DNA from: JBKPNZ01 sp046732895
GTDB lineage: Bacteria; Actinomycetota; Thermoleophilia; Solirubrobacterales; 70-9
Assembly: GCA_046732895.1 (NCBI GenBank)
Contig: JBKPNZ010000057.1
Span: 1-30,462 of the forward strand
DNA: 30,462 nt
Direction of reading: 5' to 3'
The translations under genes and the position numbers were made by a program. Positions 29,164-30,462 of this stretch are shown piece by piece. Each line of letters opens with the position of its first letter. Within the stretch, counting starts at the first letter, position 1. The notes beneath the pieces are model-generated. The model ran no database searches. It saw only the letters and a list, made by a program, of their open reading frames with translations, and was not told where the DNA came from.

Positions 29164-29592
29164 CTAGTCGGGCTTCGGCGCCTTGTCGGGCTTCGGCGCC
29201 GGGCTCTCCGGCTTGGTCACGGTTGCCGTCTCGGTGACCGTCTTGTTCGTGGTGGTTTGGGTGCTGGTGGTGATCACCGTGGTGACGACCGTGCTCGTTG
29301 TGGTCGTGGGCTTCAGCGTCTTCGTGTCCGTCGTCGTGTGGGTGATCACCTTCTCCTTCACACCGCCCGCGGCGAGCACCGCCGTGGCGACGCCGAGCCC
29401 CAGGGCCAGAGCGGCGAGGACGATCAGCCAGACGCGCATGCGACGCTCGCGCTCGTCCGGCCCATCGGGTCCACCCCCCGCACCCGCGGGCTCGGCCGTC
29501 GGCGAGGGCGATCCCGGCGGGGGATCGAGCGATCGCTCGCCCAGCACCCGGCGAGGATCGGGGCCTGGTGGCGGCCCCTCAGCCGAGGACAT
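29164..29592 (-). CDS. Thr-rich single-pass membrane protein (142 aa)
   Basis: The head is Pro/Gly-rich with EGPPPGPDPRRVLGERSLD, followed by an RERRMR charge and a membrane span at 53-75 (VWLIVLAALALGLGVATAVL). The outer part is Thr/Val-rich (KPTTTTSTVVTTVITTSTQT) and ends in a Pro/Lys tail (KPESPAPKPDKAPKPD). Its ATG lies inside the 3' end of argD, 14 bp of overlap, so it is probably co-translated from the argD message. Function is unknown; a stalk or wall-contact role fits the build. It shares the layout of the 129-aa protein downstream. Confidence 0.75.
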   Translation of the reverse strand: MSSAEGPPPGPDPRRVLGERSLDPPPGSPSPTAEPAGAGGGPDGPDERERRMRVWLIVLAALALGLGVATAVLAAGGVKEKVITHTTTDTKTLKPTTTTSTVVTTVITTSTQTTTNKTVTETATVTKPESPAPKPDKAPKPD

Positions 29593-30462
29593 CGCGGAGG
29601 ATCTCGAGTGCGGCGCTCATCTCGCCCTCTCCCAATACCAACGGTGGCAGGAAACGAAGCATTCCATCGCCTGGCACGTTGATCACAAGGCCCGACTCCA
29701 GGCAACGTGCAGCCGCGTCGCGCGCATCCCGGTCACGCGCGAGGGTCACCCCCGCCATCAGGCCCCGGCTTCGGACCTCTGCGATGCCGTCGACCGCCGC
29801 GAGCTCCGCTGCCAGGCGCTCACCGTGGGCGAGGACACGGCCCATCAGCGCCTCGCTGTCGATCACGTCGAGCGCGGCCAGCGCCGCGGCGGCGGCGATC
29901 GGCGCGCCCGCGAAGGTCGAGCCATGGTCGCCGGGCTCGAACACATCGGCCAGCTCGGGGATCGTCACGCAGGCGCCGACCGGAAGGCCGCCCCCGAGCG
30001 CCTTGCCCGCCGTCATCACGTCGGGCGTGACCGGCGCCTGGTGGTGGGCCCAGAGCGAGCCGGTCCGCCCCATCCCCGTCTGGACCTCGTCGAAGACGAG
30101 CGCCGCTCCCGCCTCGTCGCACGACTCGCGCGCGGCGACGAGCACCTCATCGGCGATCGGGAAGATCCCGGCCTCGCCTTGGATCGGCTCGATCATCACG
30201 GCGGCGGTGCGCTCGTTGACCGCCGACCGCAGCGCGGCGGCGTCGTCCCGCGGCACCGCCACGAAGCCCGCCGGCAGCGGGCCGAAGAGGTCCTCGCGCG
30301 CGAGGCGCGGAGTCGCCGCCAGGGCGCCGAGCGTGCGGCCGTGGAAGGCCCTGTCGAGCACGACGATCTCGGGGGCATCGATGCCACGGAGATGCGCGCG
30401 CTTGCGCACCAGCTTGATGGCGCACTCGTTCGCCTCGGCACCGGAGTTGCAGAGGAAGGCCT
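29579..30462 (-). CDS. argD: Acetylornithine aminotransferase, N-terminus outside window
   Basis: The coding frame runs through the right window edge; the first visible residues are AFLCNSGAEANECAIKLVRK, the conserved start of the PLP-binding core. About 294 residues of roughly 400 are present. VLDRAFHGRTLGALAATPR, EPIQGEAGIFP and LVFDEVQTGMGRTG follow; the PLP lysine is in MTAGKALGGGLPVGA. ArgD transfers an amino group from glutamate to make N-acetylornithine, and class III relatives include ornithine and GABA aminotransferases; the arg context (argG nearby) favours argD. The ATG at 30409 is internal. A Thr-rich membrane protein overlaps the last 14 bases. Confidence 0.92.
   Translation of the reverse strand, partial: AFLCNSGAEANECAIKLVRKRAHLRGIDAPEIVVLDRAFHGRTLGALAATPRLAREDLFGPLPAGFVAVPRDDAAALRSAVNERTAAVMIEPIQGEAGIFPIADEVLVAARESCDEAGAALVFDEVQTGMGRTGSLWAHHQAPVTPDVMTAGKALGGGLPVGACVTIPELADVFEPGDHGSTFAGAPIAAAAALAALDVIDSEALMGRVLAHGERLAAELAAVDGIAEVRSRGLMAGVTLARDRDARDAAARCLESGLVINVPGDGMLRFLPPLVLGEGEMSAALEILRDVLG

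Noticed and set aside
1..30462. CRISPR arrays, tRNA or rRNA genes, complete insertion sequences
   Set aside because: No spaced identical repeats, cloverleaf-like segments, rRNA signatures or transposase motifs were seen by eye; a covariance-model scan was not possible.

Overview
The window is very GC-rich, with long open frames on both strands, frequent GTG starts and leaderless-looking genes, which points to a high-GC actinobacterium. Two details suggest the class Thermoleophilia (Solirubrobacterales/Gaiellales): tandem SnoaL-like genes that start MSEENVEIVR and end ALEAAGL.E, and a secreted protein whose N-terminus reads RSRLTYANMVSTLALFVA. The taxon is an inference from family resemblance. 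No rRNA, tRNA, CRISPR array or intact insertion sequence was found.

Layout. 1-1525: end of a secreted FG-GAP repeat protein, convergent with a small secreted protein. 1526-3704: an accessory patch with two copies of a 96/97-bp repeat bracketing a decaying tandem array of SnoaL-like genes and a universal stress domain; one SnoaL gene appears fused to the stress domain by loss of a single base. 3777-6023: three regulators (Rrf2, a receiver-LuxR protein with a degenerate receiver, and an HDOD/HD-LuxR fusion). 6119-8378: gltX and nfo, divergent with overlapping start codons. 8408-13621: a Cys-rich protein, dnaE and a coiled-coil protein on the minus strand. 13715-16373: sixA, then a second, longer coiled-coil protein. 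16494-20935: a signalling block of PAS-LuxR, LuxR-GAF, a SpoIIE phosphatase/HATPase plus STAS partner-switching pair, and a CarH-like MerR regulator without the cobalamin histidine. 21150-24431: a BldC-like small MerR protein, a membrane HD-GYP protein, and an MFS transporter preceded by three phased ACTTGCAA-like sites. 24468-25690: an Rpf/lytic-transglycosylase-like secreted protein under a c-di-AMP (ydaO/yuaA) riboswitch. 25776-30462: argG with a 53-aa membrane protein, a sortase, a frameshifted DivIVA-like gene, two Thr-rich single-pass membrane proteins and the 3' part of argD.

How it fits together. The housekeeping genes (gltX, nfo, dnaE, argG, argD) sit among an unusually dense set of signalling genes: four LuxR-type HTH proteins each with a different sensory domain, three MerR/Rrf2-type regulators, an anti-sigma partner-switching pair and a likely c-di-GMP phosphodiesterase. 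The envelope genes at the right end (Rpf-like enzyme under c-di-AMP control, sortase, DivIVA-like protein, Thr-rich membrane proteins) suggest a cell-wall growth theme. Two genes look broken by single-base indels (about 2524 and 28127); these may be real mutations or assembly errors.
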